A stretch of 64,000 bases of DNA from Burkholderia catarinensis (GCF_001883705.2 NZ_MDEQ02000014.1:1-64000), one strand, 5' to 3'. Shown: positions 41,851 through 51,188, counted from the first letter of the stretch. The notes: generated from the letters alone by a model not told the origin. Program-made: numbers and translations.

Positions 41851-42870
41851 ATGGCAAGCACCAAGGGGATCGGCCGCTGGCTGCACACGGGCGCGGCGGC
41901 GGCGCTGGTCGTGGCGGCGGCTGCCGCCCACGCGGACACGTCGATCCTGAACGTGTCGTACGACGTGACGCGCGAGCTGTACAAGGACATCAACACGAGC
42001 TTCGCTGCCGCGTACAAGCAGAAGACCGGCGAGACGGTCGCGCTCAAGCAGTCGCACGGCGCGTCGAGCGCGCAGGCGCTGTCGGTGCTGCAGGGGCTGC
42101 AGGCCGACGTCGTGACGATGAACCAGCCGAACGACATCGACCTGCTCGCCGAGCGCGGCCAGTTGCTGCCGAAGGACTGGCGCGCGCGCTTCCCGGACAA
42201 CAGCTCGCCGTACTCGACGACGATGGTGTTCCTCGTGCGCAAGGGCAACCCGAAGGCGATCAGGGACTGGAGCGATCTCGCGAAGCCGGGCGTCCAGGTG
42301 ATCATCGCGAACCCGAAGACGTCCGGCAACGGCCGCTACGCGTATCTCGCTGCGTGGGGCTTCCAGAAACAGAAGGGCGCGACCGACCAGCAGGCGCTCG
42401 ACTTCGAGAAGGCGATCTTCCGCAACGTGCCGGTGCTCGACTCCGGCGGCCGGGGAGCGACGACGACGTTCACGCAGCGCGGCATCGGCGACGTGCTGGT
42501 CACGTTCGAGAACGAAGTCGCGCTGATGGATACGGGCGCGTCGGGCGCGCAGTTCGACGCCGTGTATCCGTCGGCGAGCATCCTTGCGGAGCCGCCCGTC
42601 GCCGTCGTCGACAAGGTCGTCGACAAGAAGGGCACGCGCAAGGTCGCGCAGGCGTATCTCGACTACCTGTACACGCCGCAAGCGCAGGAAATCATTGCGC
42701 AGCACCATCTGCGCCCGCGCGACGCGAACGTGCTGAAGAAGCATGCGGCCGAGTTCAAGCCGCTGAAGACGTTCAGCGTCGAGCAGGTCTTCGGCAGTTG
42801 GGCCAACGCGCAGAAGACCCATTTCGCCGACGGCGGCACGTTCGACCAGGTGATCGTCGACCGGAAGTGA
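41851..42870 (+). CDS. sbp: Periplasmic sulfate-binding protein
   Basis: Solute-binding component of the sulfate/thiosulfate ABC importer. The 339-residue precursor has a signal peptide (about 1-28, AAAAAHA-DT) and the Sbp/CysP core: LNVSYDVTRELYKDIN, the QSHGASSAQA and VVTMNQPNDIDLLAE segments, NPKTSGNGRYAYLAAWG for anion binding, and GGRGATTTFTQRGIGDVL. No cysTWA permease genes are linked, so it works with a transporter encoded elsewhere. A strong terminator closes it. Confidence 0.93.
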   Translation: MASTKGIGRWLHTGAAAALVVAAAAAHADTSILNVSYDVTRELYKDINTSFAAAYKQKTGETVALKQSHGASSAQALSVLQGLQADVVTMNQPNDIDLLAERGQLLPKDWRARFPDNSSPYSTTMVFLVRKGNPKAIRDWSDLAKPGVQVIIANPKTSGNGRYAYLAAWGFQKQKGATDQQALDFEKAIFRNVPVLDSGGRGATTTFTQRGIGDVLVTFENEVALMDTGASGAQFDAVYPSASILAEPPVAVVDKVVDKKGTRKVAQAYLDYLYTPQAQEIIAQHHLRPRDANVLKKHAAEFKPLKTFSVEQVFGSWANAQKTHFADGGTFDQVIVDRK

Positions 42871-42913
42871 GCGCGGCGCGTACCGCGCGCTTGTCCGCAC
42901 GACGACGACGCAG

Positions 42914-42940
42914 CCGGCCGCTTACGCGGCCGGTTTTTTT
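42914..42940 (+). terminator. Intrinsic terminator of sbp
   Basis: Perfect 8-bp stem CCGGCCGC/GCGGCCGG (42914-42921, 42926-42933), loop TTAC, followed by seven T residues, 43 bp after the sbp stop. Confidence 0.92.
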
Positions 42941-43057
42941 GCGCCGGCGGCCGCGTGCGTCCGGCGACGCGGCGGATTTCCGTTCCGAAGCGGCACGCAT
43001 TCCCGGCCGCCGCCGCGCGTGCTACGCTCATCGCCTCCCTGCAACCGGCACCGCGCG

Positions 43058-44023
43058 ATGAACGTCGATTCGTCCTCCCCAGCCTCCCGCGGCCGTGGCC
43101 GCAAGCTCTGGTCGGGCAACCGCCCGGTGATCGCTTACGGGATGCCGCCGCTTGGCTGGCGCGACTTCTATCACCGCGCGCTGACGGTGAGCTGGCCCGT
43201 GTTCTTCCTGTCGCTCGCGGTACTGTTCCTGCTGCTCAACGGCGGCTTCGCGACGCTCTACCTGCTCGGCCGCGCGCCGATCGCGAACCAGTCGCCGGCC
43301 GGCTTCGGCGGCGCGTTCTTCTTCAGCGTCGAGACGCTCGCGACCGTCGGCTACGGCGACATGCATCCGCAGACCATTTATGCGCATCTCGTCGCGACGT
43401 TCGAGATCTTCGTCGGGATGTCGGGCATCGCGCTGGCCACGGGGCTCGTGTTCGCGCGGTTTTCGCGGCCGCAGGCGAAGATCCTGTTCGCGCGCTATGC
43501 GATCGTGCGGCCGCTGAACGGCCGGATGACGCTGATGGTGCGCGCCGCGAATGCGCGCCAGAACGTGATTGCCGAAGCGCAGGCTAAATTGCGGCTGATG
43601 CGCGTCGAAGGCACGCACGAGGGCTACACGCTGCGCAAGATCCACGACCTGCCGCTCGTGCGCAGCGAGCATCCGATCTTCCTGCTCGGCTGGAACCTGA
43701 TGCACGTGATCGACGAATCGAGCGCGCTGTTCGGCGAGACGCCCGAATCGCTCGCCGCGCGCGACGCGTCGTTGCTGATCACGATCGAGGGCTCGGACGA
43801 AACGACCGCGCAGGTCATGCAGGCGCGTCACTTATGGGAGCATGGGGAGATCCGCTGGCGTCACCGCTATGTCGACCTGATGCACGACGAAGGCGGCATC
43901 ACGCACATCGACTACACGCATTTTCACGAGGTGGTGCCGGTCGACGCCGACACCGACGAGCGCGGGTCGCCGGGCGTGGTGGAGGCCGAAGGCGGCGGCG
44001 CGGCGCCGGGCCCGGCCGCGTAA
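43058..44023 (+). CDS. Inward-rectifier potassium channel, KirBac1.1-type
   Basis: A 321-residue tetrameric channel subunit. It has an N-terminal slide helix region (WRDFYHRALTVSW), the first membrane helix (about 44-70), the pore with Glu92 and selectivity filter TVGYGD (96-101), the second helix (about 105-130) and a cytoplasmic immunoglobulin-like domain (about 140-300). The closest known protein is KirBac1.1 of Burkholderia pseudomallei (333 aa), whose crystal structure defined the family. The C-terminal 25 residues are Gly/Ala-rich and variable. It stands alone. Confidence 0.93.
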   Translation: MNVDSSSPASRGRGRKLWSGNRPVIAYGMPPLGWRDFYHRALTVSWPVFFLSLAVLFLLLNGGFATLYLLGRAPIANQSPAGFGGAFFFSVETLATVGYGDMHPQTIYAHLVATFEIFVGMSGIALATGLVFARFSRPQAKILFARYAIVRPLNGRMTLMVRAANARQNVIAEAQAKLRLMRVEGTHEGYTLRKIHDLPLVRSEHPIFLLGWNLMHVIDESSALFGETPESLAARDASLLITIEGSDETTAQVMQARHLWEHGEIRWRHRYVDLMHDEGGITHIDYTHFHEVVPVDADTDERGSPGVVEAEGGGAAPGPAA

Positions 44024-44056
44024 GCGCGCCTGGGCGCCGCCGGCGGCGCCCCTACG

Positions 44057-44671
44057 TCACGCGTGAAGCAGACGCGCCGCTTCGCGCTGTTCGATCGCGA
44101 CCGCGCGACGGAACGCGTCGCGGTCCTCGGCTCGCGCGACATAGTCGCCGAGCACGCCTTCGTGCGGCAGCAGATGCGCGTCGAACGCGCTCTTCAGCGT
44201 GCTGGCGAGCAGCAGGTCGGCCGCGGTGAAGCGGTCATCGACGAGCCACGGGTTATGGGCGAGCGCTTGCGCGAGCGCGCGCTGCACGCGTGTGATGTTG
44301 CCCCAGCCGAACGCGACCGGATTGCCCGACGCGCCGATGAATTTCTCGGCCATCGCCGGTTCGAGGCAGGTCGGCGTGAAGAACATCCATTGGAGGAAAC
44401 GGCCGCGCAGCGGATCGTCGGGCGCGACGCCGAGCCCGGCGCCCGGGCAGCAGTCGGCGAGATAGAGCAGCACGGCCCCCGATTCGGCGAACGGCGCGCT
44501 GCCGTCGTCGAGCGCGGGAAGCTTGGCCATCGGGTTGACCTGCACGAACGCGTCGCTGCCCTGTTCGTGCGAGCGCAGGTCGATCGGCACGAGTTCGTAC
44601 ACCACGCCGATTTCCTCGAGCATCCACAACGCCCGGAATGCCCGGGTCTTCGGCCAGTAGTAGAGCTTCAT
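44057..44671 (-). CDS. Glutathione S-transferase family protein
   Basis: A 204-residue GST: thioredoxin-like N-terminus KLYYWPKTRAFRALWMLEE, the NPMAKLPALDDGSAPFAESG segment for glutathione binding, and an all-helical C-terminal domain with the N-capping motif FTAADLLLAS. Substrate unknown. It is convergent with kirBac and divergent from the acetyltransferase gene, with a twin palindrome in the 363-bp gap between them. Confidence 0.9.
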   Translation of the reverse strand: MKLYYWPKTRAFRALWMLEEIGVVYELVPIDLRSHEQGSDAFVQVNPMAKLPALDDGSAPFAESGAVLLYLADCCPGAGLGVAPDDPLRGRFLQWMFFTPTCLEPAMAEKFIGASGNPVAFGWGNITRVQRALAQALAHNPWLVDDRFTAADLLLASTLKSAFDAHLLPHEGVLGDYVARAEDRDAFRRAVAIEQREAARLLHA

Positions 44672-44870
44672 CGCGCCTCCGCGTTTGGATGCCGGTGTCG
44701 GTCCGGTGGATGCTCAAGCGTACCCGAGCGCAGGAGGTTCGGACAGGGGCGCCCGGCTAGGGGCGCCCGGCGAGGGGCAGCCCGACTGCGCGTGCCTGGT
44801 TCGATGCGTTGTGTCAGACGGAACCGGGCAGCAGGCCGGGCAGAGCCTGCTGCATAATGAAGTCATTTGT

Positions 44871-44895
44871 TAACTAGTTATATTAAAACTAGTTA
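44871..44895. promoter_or_regulatory. Twin AACTAGTT palindromes, probable operator
   Basis: A perfect 10-bp palindrome TAACTAGTTA (44871-44880) and a second AACTAGTT (44887-44894) are spaced 15 bp centre to centre in an AT-rich island with a possible -10 TATATT between them. They lie in the 44672-45034 gap between the GST and acetyltransferase genes. The dyad style fits MarR, HxlR or TetR-type repressors; no such gene is adjacent. The rest of the gap is featureless. Confidence 0.6.
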
Positions 44896-45034
44896 TGAAA
44901 AATTCCGGCATAAGTCGGCATCACTACAATCCGCATCGCCGATCCCGCAGCACCCGCGCATCCGGCAACGCAAGCATTCGGCCACGATCGCCGACGCGTT
45001 GCGAAACGCGCGAATCATTGGAGACAAGTCACGC

Positions 45035-45592
45035 ATGGCAAACGACGACCGCACCACGATCATTCCGCGAAGAACGCCGGAATCGACGGCCATGGTGGCC
45101 GAGATCAGGCGAGCGATGACAATCGCCGCGCGGCTCAACCGCCTGACGTTCGACGATGCGGCTGAAGTTCGCGCGTTGTTCAGCGAACTGATCGGCGTGC
45201 AGGTGGACGACGGCTTCCGGCTGATCCCGCCGTTCCATGCGACGGGCGGCGCCGGCATGAAGCTCGGACGCAACGTGTTCGTCAACCAGAACTGCACGTT
45301 CTACGACCTGGGCGGGCTCGAGATCGGCGACGACGTGATGATCGGGCCGAACGTCAGCCTCATCACGTCCGGCCATCCCGTCGAACCTTCGAGGCGGCGC
45401 GACTTCGTCGTCGCGAAGCCGATCGTGATCGAACGAAACGTCTGGATCGGCGCCGGCGCGACGATCATCGGCGGCGTGACGGTGGGCGAGAATTCGGTCG
45501 TCGCGGCCGGAGCCGTCGTTACCCGGGACGTTCCGCCGGATACGCTGGTCGGCGGCAATCCGGCGACGGTCATCCGGTCGATTGCCGAGTGA
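45035..45592 (+). CDS. Hexapeptide-repeat sugar O-acetyltransferase (NodL/LacA/Maa-like)
   Basis: A 185-residue acetyl-CoA-dependent transferase. A short N-terminal helical part (about 1-60, maltose-acetyltransferase-like) precedes a left-handed beta helix with hexapeptide repeats (IGDDVMIGPNVSLI and VWIGAGATIIGGVTVGENSV) and the catalytic His in LITSGHPVEPSRR. The start at 45035 follows GGAGA; the frame open back to 44867 crosses the operator region. The acceptor is probably a sugar or sugar derivative. It is the last gene before the long repeat array and no partner gene is linked. Confidence 0.88.
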   Translation: MANDDRTTIIPRRTPESTAMVAEIRRAMTIAARLNRLTFDDAAEVRALFSELIGVQVDDGFRLIPPFHATGGAGMKLGRNVFVNQNCTFYDLGGLEIGDDVMIGPNVSLITSGHPVEPSRRRDFVVAKPIVIERNVWIGAGATIIGGVTVGENSVVAAGAVVTRDVPPDTLVGGNPATVIRSIAE

Positions 45593-45641
45593 GGCTGCCC
45601 CGGCGCGCGTGTCGGCTTTGAGCAAGCGCCACGGGACGGAT

Positions 45642-47259
45642 GTGGACAACTCACCGCCCGCGCGACTCGAAATGCTGTGCATTTGAACGGTGAGGGTGCC
45701 GCCGAGGCCGTCTGGACAAGGCTTTTCGGTGATCGCCGGATTTCAGTGGGCCGATGCTCGAACCGTTTCTGCCGATGTGCCGATGAACGCTTCTTCGCGC
45801 GATCCGTTGTGGATATCCGCGCACCTGAACGAATCGCCGCCCTGTGCATTGCACCGGTGAGGATGACCGGATGCCGCGTAATGCATGAAGAGGGTTGTGG
45901 ATAACCGACCCGCCGAACGACGCGAAATGCTGTGAAATTGAACGGTGAGTGTTGATGCCCGATCATGCGATGCGCGTGCTCTGGCGCGGTTTCCCGACCT
46001 TGGGGGTGGTTCGGGGCGCCGCGCATTCTAGCCGAACGCGCGAATGCGTGACCGAGCCGTGCGTGCGCGACGACGTGGATATCCGGTTCCGGAAGCCACT
46101 CGAAGGGCTGTGCATTCTAACGGTGAGTGCCGGTGCGTGGTCCGCCACGAGCAGATTTCATCGCGCAAGTCGGTCTCCTCGAGCGACTCGACACGCTGTG
46201 CAATTCAATGGTGAGCGCGAGCACGCGATCGACAGACGGCAGGCCACGATGCGGCCGTTCGGCCGACAACGCCGTCGGAAGCGCCATGCATTTCAGGCTC
46301 GGGTGAGAGCACGCGATCGAAGGCAATGCGGATTCCAGTGTGGATATCCGGCCAACGAAACGACTCGACGCACTGTGTATTTCACAGGTGAGTGTCAGCA
46401 CCGATCGGGCTGCGTACCGATGCCGACGCGGACTCCCGGTCGTCGCGGCTCACGGGAATGCACGTCCACGGCTGACCAGCGGATTCGCGCCCATGTGGAT
46501 ATCCGTCTCTCCAACGCACTCGAAGGGCTGTGGTTTTCAACGGTGAGGGTGCGCGCGAAGCCCGACGGCGATGCCGATTCGGGCGTGGACAACTGCCACC
46601 GTAGCCACTCGAAGGGCAGTGGTTTCCGACGGTGAGGGTGCGCGCGAAGCCTGACGGCGATGCCGATTCGGGCGTGGATAACTGCCACCGCAGCCACTCG
46701 AAGGGCTGTGGTTTTCAACGGTGAGGGTGCGCGCGAAGCCCGGCGGCGATGCCGATTCGGGCGTGGACAACTGCCACCGCAGCCACTCGAAGGGCTGTGG
46801 TTTCCGACGGTGAGGGTCCACGCGCGACCGGGCGGCAGTGCCGGTCTGGACGTGGGCATCGGCCACAGCAGCCACCCGAAGCCCCGTGTATCTCGACGGT
46901 GAGTACCGGCCTGCGATTGAGCAGCGTGCGTGTGCCGACGTGGAAATCCAGCCGGCGAACCCACTTGCGATCCCGTGTATCCGAAAGGTCAGGGTGAACA
47001 GCCGATCGACGAAACGAGCCGAACCCGATGTGGATATCCACCGCTAAAACCCACTCGCCGCGCTGTGAATTTCAACGGTGAGCGTCGGCGCCCGAGCGAA
47101 CCGGATACCGATTCCGGATGTGGATATCCCGACCTCGACGCCACTCGAAACACTGTGCATTCGAACGGTGAGCACCCGAGCCCGATCGGCTGAAGGGCGC
47201 GGCATTGTGGACATCCCGCGCCCCCGATCAATCGGAACGCTGTGCATTCCAACGGTGAG
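45642..47259. repeat. 89-90 bp tandem repeat array, about 19 units, function unknown
   Basis: The 2-kb gap 45593-47592 has no supported gene but holds a periodic array. Each unit has a conserved block of about 53 bp and a spacer of 32-37 bp, mostly variable. The block carries GTGGATATCC at positions 1-10, about 11 variable bases, CACTCGAA near 23-30, GCTGTGCATTTC near 33-44 and AACGGTGAG at 45-53. Clear blocks end at 45694, 45861, 45949, 46127, 46215, 46307, 46392, 46547, 46636, 46725, 46814, 46903, 46992, 47082, 47172 and 47259. Blocks ending at 46215 and 46307 have lost GTGGATATCC. Successive distances are 85-92 bp, except three (167, 178, 155) that are near twice the period and contain decayed units near 45778, 46040 and 46469. 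The period is not a multiple of three, so no single reading frame is kept. The family is unknown to me. Confidence 0.92.
46548..46814. repeat. Three near-identical 89-bp units inside the array (recent amplification)
   Basis: The units ending at 46636, 46725 and 46814 differ from each other at only a few positions, including their spacers, which begin GGTGCGCGCGAAGCC and end CCGATTCGGGC. Elsewhere in the array spacers differ strongly. This shows recent duplication by slippage or unequal crossing-over. Confidence 0.9.
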
Positions 47260-47592
47260 GGTGACTGCATCCAGCCGCCCAAACCCTTGTCACGCGGGGC
47301 GCGAGCGCCCGCCGCCGTGCCGGCGGGGGCCTGCGGACGCGCACCGGCTTTCCCGGCAAACCGTCCGCCCGTCCCGACGCCCCGCCCATCCCGCTCCACG
47401 CCGCGCGCGAAAACTCTCTCAAATCCGGATGAAAAGCTGCGCAGTTTTTCTCGCTGCGAGCCCGTCCGAGCAAGATGAGAAAAAACATTCTCGTCTGCGC
47501 GCGAAAAAATAGAGCTATTCGCTGCCGGCGCCCACGCGTCGCCCGACGCCCCGCCGCGCAGCCCAGAACAGCATAATCAGGAGATATCCCCC
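47260..47592. other. 333-bp leader region of the indolepyruvate oxidoreductase gene
   Basis: After a GC-rich stretch, an AT-rich island (about 47405-47515) probably holds the promoter. It contains a hairpin, GATGAGAA (47474-47481) with TTCTCGTC (47488-47495, one G-U pair), but no T-run. No gene is supported. Confidence 0.45.
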
Positions 47593-50500
47593 ATGACCGC
47601 CCGCTTGCCTGTCGACGGCACGCCTGCCCTGTCCGACTACCGCCTGACCGACAACCTGACCGCGACGCGCGGCCGGATCTTCCTGACCGGCACGCAGGCG
47701 CTGGTGCGCCTGTTGCTGATGCAGCGCGCGGCCGACATCGAGCAGGGGCTCGACACGGCCGGCTTCGTCAGCGGCTATCGCGGTTCGCCGCTCGGCATGG
47801 TCGACCAGCAGCTGTGGAAGGCGCAGAAACTGCTCGACGCCAGCGGCGTGCGCTTCCTGCCCGCGATCAACGAGGAACTCGGCGGCACGGCCGTGCTCGG
47901 CACGCAGCGCGTCGAGGCCGATCCCGAGCGCACGGTCGAGGGTGTGTATGCGATGTGGTACGGCAAGGGCCCGGGCGTCGACCGCGCCGGCGACGCGCTG
48001 AAGCACGGCAACGCATACGGTTCGTCGCCGCATGGCGGCGTGCTCGTCGTCGCGGGCGACGACCACGGCTGCGTGTCGTCGTCGATGCCGCACCAGAGCG
48101 ACTTCGCGATGATCGCGTGGCACATGCCGGTCGTGAACCCGGCGAACATCGCCGACATGCTCGAATTCGGCCTGTACGGCTGGGCGCTGTCGCGCTACTC
48201 GGGCGCGTGGGTCGGCTTCAAGGCGATCTCGGAAACGGTCGAGTCGGGCTCGACCGTCGACCTCGACACGCTGCAGACGCAGTGGCCGGCGCCGGCGGGC
48301 TTCACGCCGCCGGCGGGCGGCCTGCACAACCGCTGGCCCGACCTGCCGAGCCTCACGATCGAGGCGCGCCTCGCCGCGAAGCTCGACGCGGTGCGCCATT
48401 TCGCGCGCACCAACAGCATCGACAAGTGGATCGCGCCGAGCGCGCAGGCGAACGTCGGCATTGTCACTTGCGGCAAGGCGCATCTCGACCTGATGGAAGC
48501 GCTGCGCCGTCTCGACCTGACGGTGGCCGACCTCGACGCGGCCGGCGTGCGGATCTACAAGGTCGGCCTGTCGTATCCGCTCGAGATGACGCGGGTCGAG
48601 ACCTTCGTCGACGGGCTGGCCGAAGTGCTCGTGATCGAGGAGAAAGGCCCGGTCATCGAGCAGCAGATCAAGGACTACCTGTACAACCGCACGGAAGGCG
48701 CGCGCCCGCGCGTGCTCGGCAAGCACGACGCTGCCGGCGCCTGCCTGCTGTCCGAGCTCGGCGAGCTGCGCCCGTCGCGCATCCTGCCCGTGTTCGCCGA
48801 ATGGCTCGCGCGGCACAAGCCGGCGCTCGACCGCCGCGAACGTGTCGTCGATCTCGTCGCGCCGCAGATCCTGTCGAACGAGGCCGACGCGGTGAAGCGC
48901 ACGCCGTACTTCTGCTCGGGCTGCCCGCACAACACGTCGACGAAGGTGCCGGAAGGCTCGATCGCGCAGGCCGGCATCGGCTGCCACTTCATGGCGTCGT
49001 GGATGGAGCGCGACACGACGGGGCTGATCCAGATGGGCGGCGAGGGCGTCGACTGGGCCGCGCACGCGATGTTCACCAACACGAAGCACGTGTTCCAGAA
49101 CCTCGGCGACGGCACCTACTTCCACTCGGGCATCCTCGCGATCCGCCAGGCGGTCGCCGCGAAGGCGAACATCACGTACAAGATCCTCTATAACGACGCG
49201 GTCGCGATGACGGGCGGCCAGCCGGTCGACGGCAGCATCTCGGTGCCGCAGATCGCGCGGCAGGTCGAGGCGGAAGGCGTGTCGCGCTTCGTCGTCGTGT
49301 CCGACGAGCCGGAGAAGTACGACGGCCATCACGGGCAGTTCCCGGCCGGCACGACGTTCCATCACCGCAGCGAGCTCGACACGGTGCAGCGCGAGCTGCG
49401 CGAGACGCCGGGCGTCACCGTGCTGATCTACGACCAGACCTGCGCGGCCGAGAAGCGCCGCCGCCGCAAGAAAGGCGAATTCCCCGACCCGGACAAGCGC
49501 CTGTTCATCAACGACGCGGTGTGCGAAGGCTGCGGCGACTGCGGCGTGCAGTCGAACTGCCTGTCGGTCGAGCCGCTCGAAACGCCGCTCGGCCGCAAGC
49601 GCCGCATCGACCAGTCGTCGTGCAACAAGGACTATTCGTGCGTGAACGGCTTCTGCCCGAGCTTCGTGACGGTCGAAGGCGCGGCGCTGAAGAAGGCCGC
49701 GGGCGCGGCATTCGACGAAGCGGCGCTCGCCGCGCGCGTCGATGCGCTGCCGGTGCCGGCGACGCATCTCGACGCGGCGCCGTTCGACATGCTCGTGACG
49801 GGCGTCGGCGGCACGGGCGTCGTGACGGTCGGCGCGCTGATCAGCATGGCCGCGCACCTCGAAGGCAAGAGCGCATCGGTGCTCGACTTCATGGGCTTCG
49901 CGCAGAAGGGCGGCTCGGTGCTGTCGTTCGTGCGGATCGCGTCGAGCGACCGATGGCTGAACCAGGTGCGCATCGACACGCAGCAGGCCGACGTGCTGCT
50001 TGCGTGCGACATGGTCGTCGGCGCGAGCGCCGAGGCGCTGCAGACGGTGCGTCACGAGCGCTCGCGGATCGTCGTCAACACGCACCGGATCCCGAATGCG
50101 TCGTTCGTGCAGAACCCCGACGCGAACCTGCATGCGGACGCGCTGCTCGAAAAGATGCGCCATGCGGCCGGCGACGGCTACCTGTCGAGCTGCGACGCGC
50201 AGGCGCTCGCCGCGAAATTCCTCGGCGACTCGATCGGCGCGAACATCCTGATGCTCGGCTATGCGTGGCAGCTCGGCCTCGTGCCGGTGTCGCTCGCCGC
50301 GATGATGCGCGCGATCGAGCTGAACAACGTCGCGGTGCCGATGAACAAGCTCGCGTTCTCGATCGGCCGGATGGCGGCCGGCGACGCGGCGGGCCTCGAT
50401 GCGTTGTGGAACGCGCGTCATACGGTGGCCGTGCATGCCGCGCTGGAGACGCTCGCCGAGCTGATCGCCGATCGCGAAGCGCGTCTCGATGCGTACGGCG

Positions 50501-51165
50501 GCATGCGCTACGTCGAGCGCTACCGTGCGCTCGTGAACGCGACGCGCGCGAAGGGCGACGATGCGCTGACGCGCGCGGTCGCGACGACGTTCTACCGGCT
50601 GCTCGCGGTGAAGGACGAATACGAGGTCGCGCGGCTTTACGCGGACGACGCATTCCGCACGGCGCTCGAGGCACAGTTCGAAGGTGTGCCCGGGCAGACG
50701 TATCGCGTGAAGTTCAACCTTGCGCCGCCGACGGTCGCGAAGGCCGGCAGCGACGGCAGCGCGCCGAAGAAGCGCGTGTTCGGCCAGTGGATGTGGCCGG
50801 TATTCGGGATGCTGGCGCGCGTGCGCAGCCTGCGCGGCACGTGGCTCGATCCGTTCGGCCGCACCGTCGAGCGGAAGATGGAGCGCGCGCTCGCCGACGA
50901 TTACGAGACGACGCTCGCGCGTGCGCTTGCCGCGCTGACGGCCGGCAATGCGGAGCAGGTCGCGCAGCTGGCCGACCTGCATGCGCGCGTGCGCGGCTTC
51001 GGTCACGTGAAGGTGCGCAACCTGGCCGGCGTAAAGCGCGCGGAGCGCGAGCTCGCGCTGCAGCTCGGCATCGATGCGGCGACGAGCGCGGCCGTGCAGC
51101 GTGCGCTCGACGAGATGAAGGGCGCGGGCATGCTGAAGGGAATTCCGGTCGTCGTCGCGAAGTAA
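47593..51165 (+). CDS. Indolepyruvate ferredoxin oxidoreductase, fused alpha/beta(gamma) subunits
   Basis: A 1190-residue thiamine-diphosphate and Fe-S enzyme that oxidatively decarboxylates aryl- or branched-chain 2-oxo acids to acyl-CoA. Domains in order: a pyrimidine-binding domain with GFVSGYRGSPLG; a region with AGDDHGCVSSSMPHQSD; the ThDP-Mg domain with NLGDGTYFHSG and YKILYNDAVAMTGGQP; a ferredoxin-like cysteine cluster CEGCGDCGVQSNC and a further cysteine group in NKDYSCVNGFCPS; and an IorB-like gamma domain with VTGVGGTGVVTVGAL and GFAQKGGSVLSFVRI. The single-chain form is typical of proteobacteria. An AGGAGA site precedes the ATG. It is monocistronic, with a strong terminator. Confidence 0.94.
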   Translation: MTARLPVDGTPALSDYRLTDNLTATRGRIFLTGTQALVRLLLMQRAADIEQGLDTAGFVSGYRGSPLGMVDQQLWKAQKLLDASGVRFLPAINEELGGTAVLGTQRVEADPERTVEGVYAMWYGKGPGVDRAGDALKHGNAYGSSPHGGVLVVAGDDHGCVSSSMPHQSDFAMIAWHMPVVNPANIADMLEFGLYGWALSRYSGAWVGFKAISETVESGSTVDLDTLQTQWPAPAGFTPPAGGLHNRWPDLPSLTIEARLAAKLDAVRHFARTNSIDKWIAPSAQANVGIVTCGKAHLDLMEALRRLDLTVADLDAAGVRIYKVGLSYPLEMTRVETFVDGLAEVLVIEEKGPVIEQQIKDYLYNRTEGARPRVLGKHDAAGACLLSELGELRPSRILPVFAEWLARHKPALDRRERVVDLVAPQILSNEADAVKRTPYFCSGCPHNTSTKVPEGSIAQAGIGCHFMASWMERDTTGLIQMGGEGVDWAAHAMFTNTKHVFQNLGDGTYFHSGILAIRQAVAAKANITYKILYNDAVAMTGGQPVDGSISVPQIARQVEAEGVSRFVVVSDEPEKYDGHHGQFPAGTTFHHRSELDTVQRELRETPGVTVLIYDQTCAAEKRRRRKKGEFPDPDKRLFINDAVCEGCGDCGVQSNCLSVEPLETPLGRKRRIDQSSCNKDYSCVNGFCPSFVTVEGAALKKAAGAAFDEAALAARVDALPVPATHLDAAPFDMLVTGVGGTGVVTVGALISMAAHLEGKSASVLDFMGFAQKGGSVLSFVRIASSDRWLNQVRIDTQQADVLLACDMVVGASAEALQTVRHERSRIVVNTHRIPNASFVQNPDANLHADALLEKMRHAAGDGYLSSCDAQALAAKFLGDSIGANILMLGYAWQLGLVPVSLAAMMRAIELNNVAVPMNKLAFSIGRMAAGDAAGLDALWNARHTVAVHAALETLAELIADREARLDAYGGMRYVERYRALVNATRAKGDDALTRAVATTFYRLLAVKDEYEVARLYADDAFRTALEAQFEGVPGQTYRVKFNLAPPTVAKAGSDGSAPKKRVFGQWMWPVFGMLARVRSLRGTWLDPFGRTVERKMERALADDYETTLARALAALTAGNAEQVAQLADLHARVRGFGHVKVRNLAGVKRAERELALQLGIDAATSAAVQRALDEMKGAGMLKGIPVVVAK

Positions 51166-51188
51166 CGCGAACGCGGGCGGATGCGACA

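Noticed and set aside
45642..47259. CRISPR array
   Set aside because: Repeats of about 53 bp are too long and too variable among units, spacers within the triplication are nearly identical, and no cas genes are present.
45949..47270. Protein-coding repeats (several open frames through the array, on both strands)
   Set aside because: The 89-bp period shifts frame each unit, conserved TGA in one frame ends each unit, and no frame keeps start signals or codon bias.
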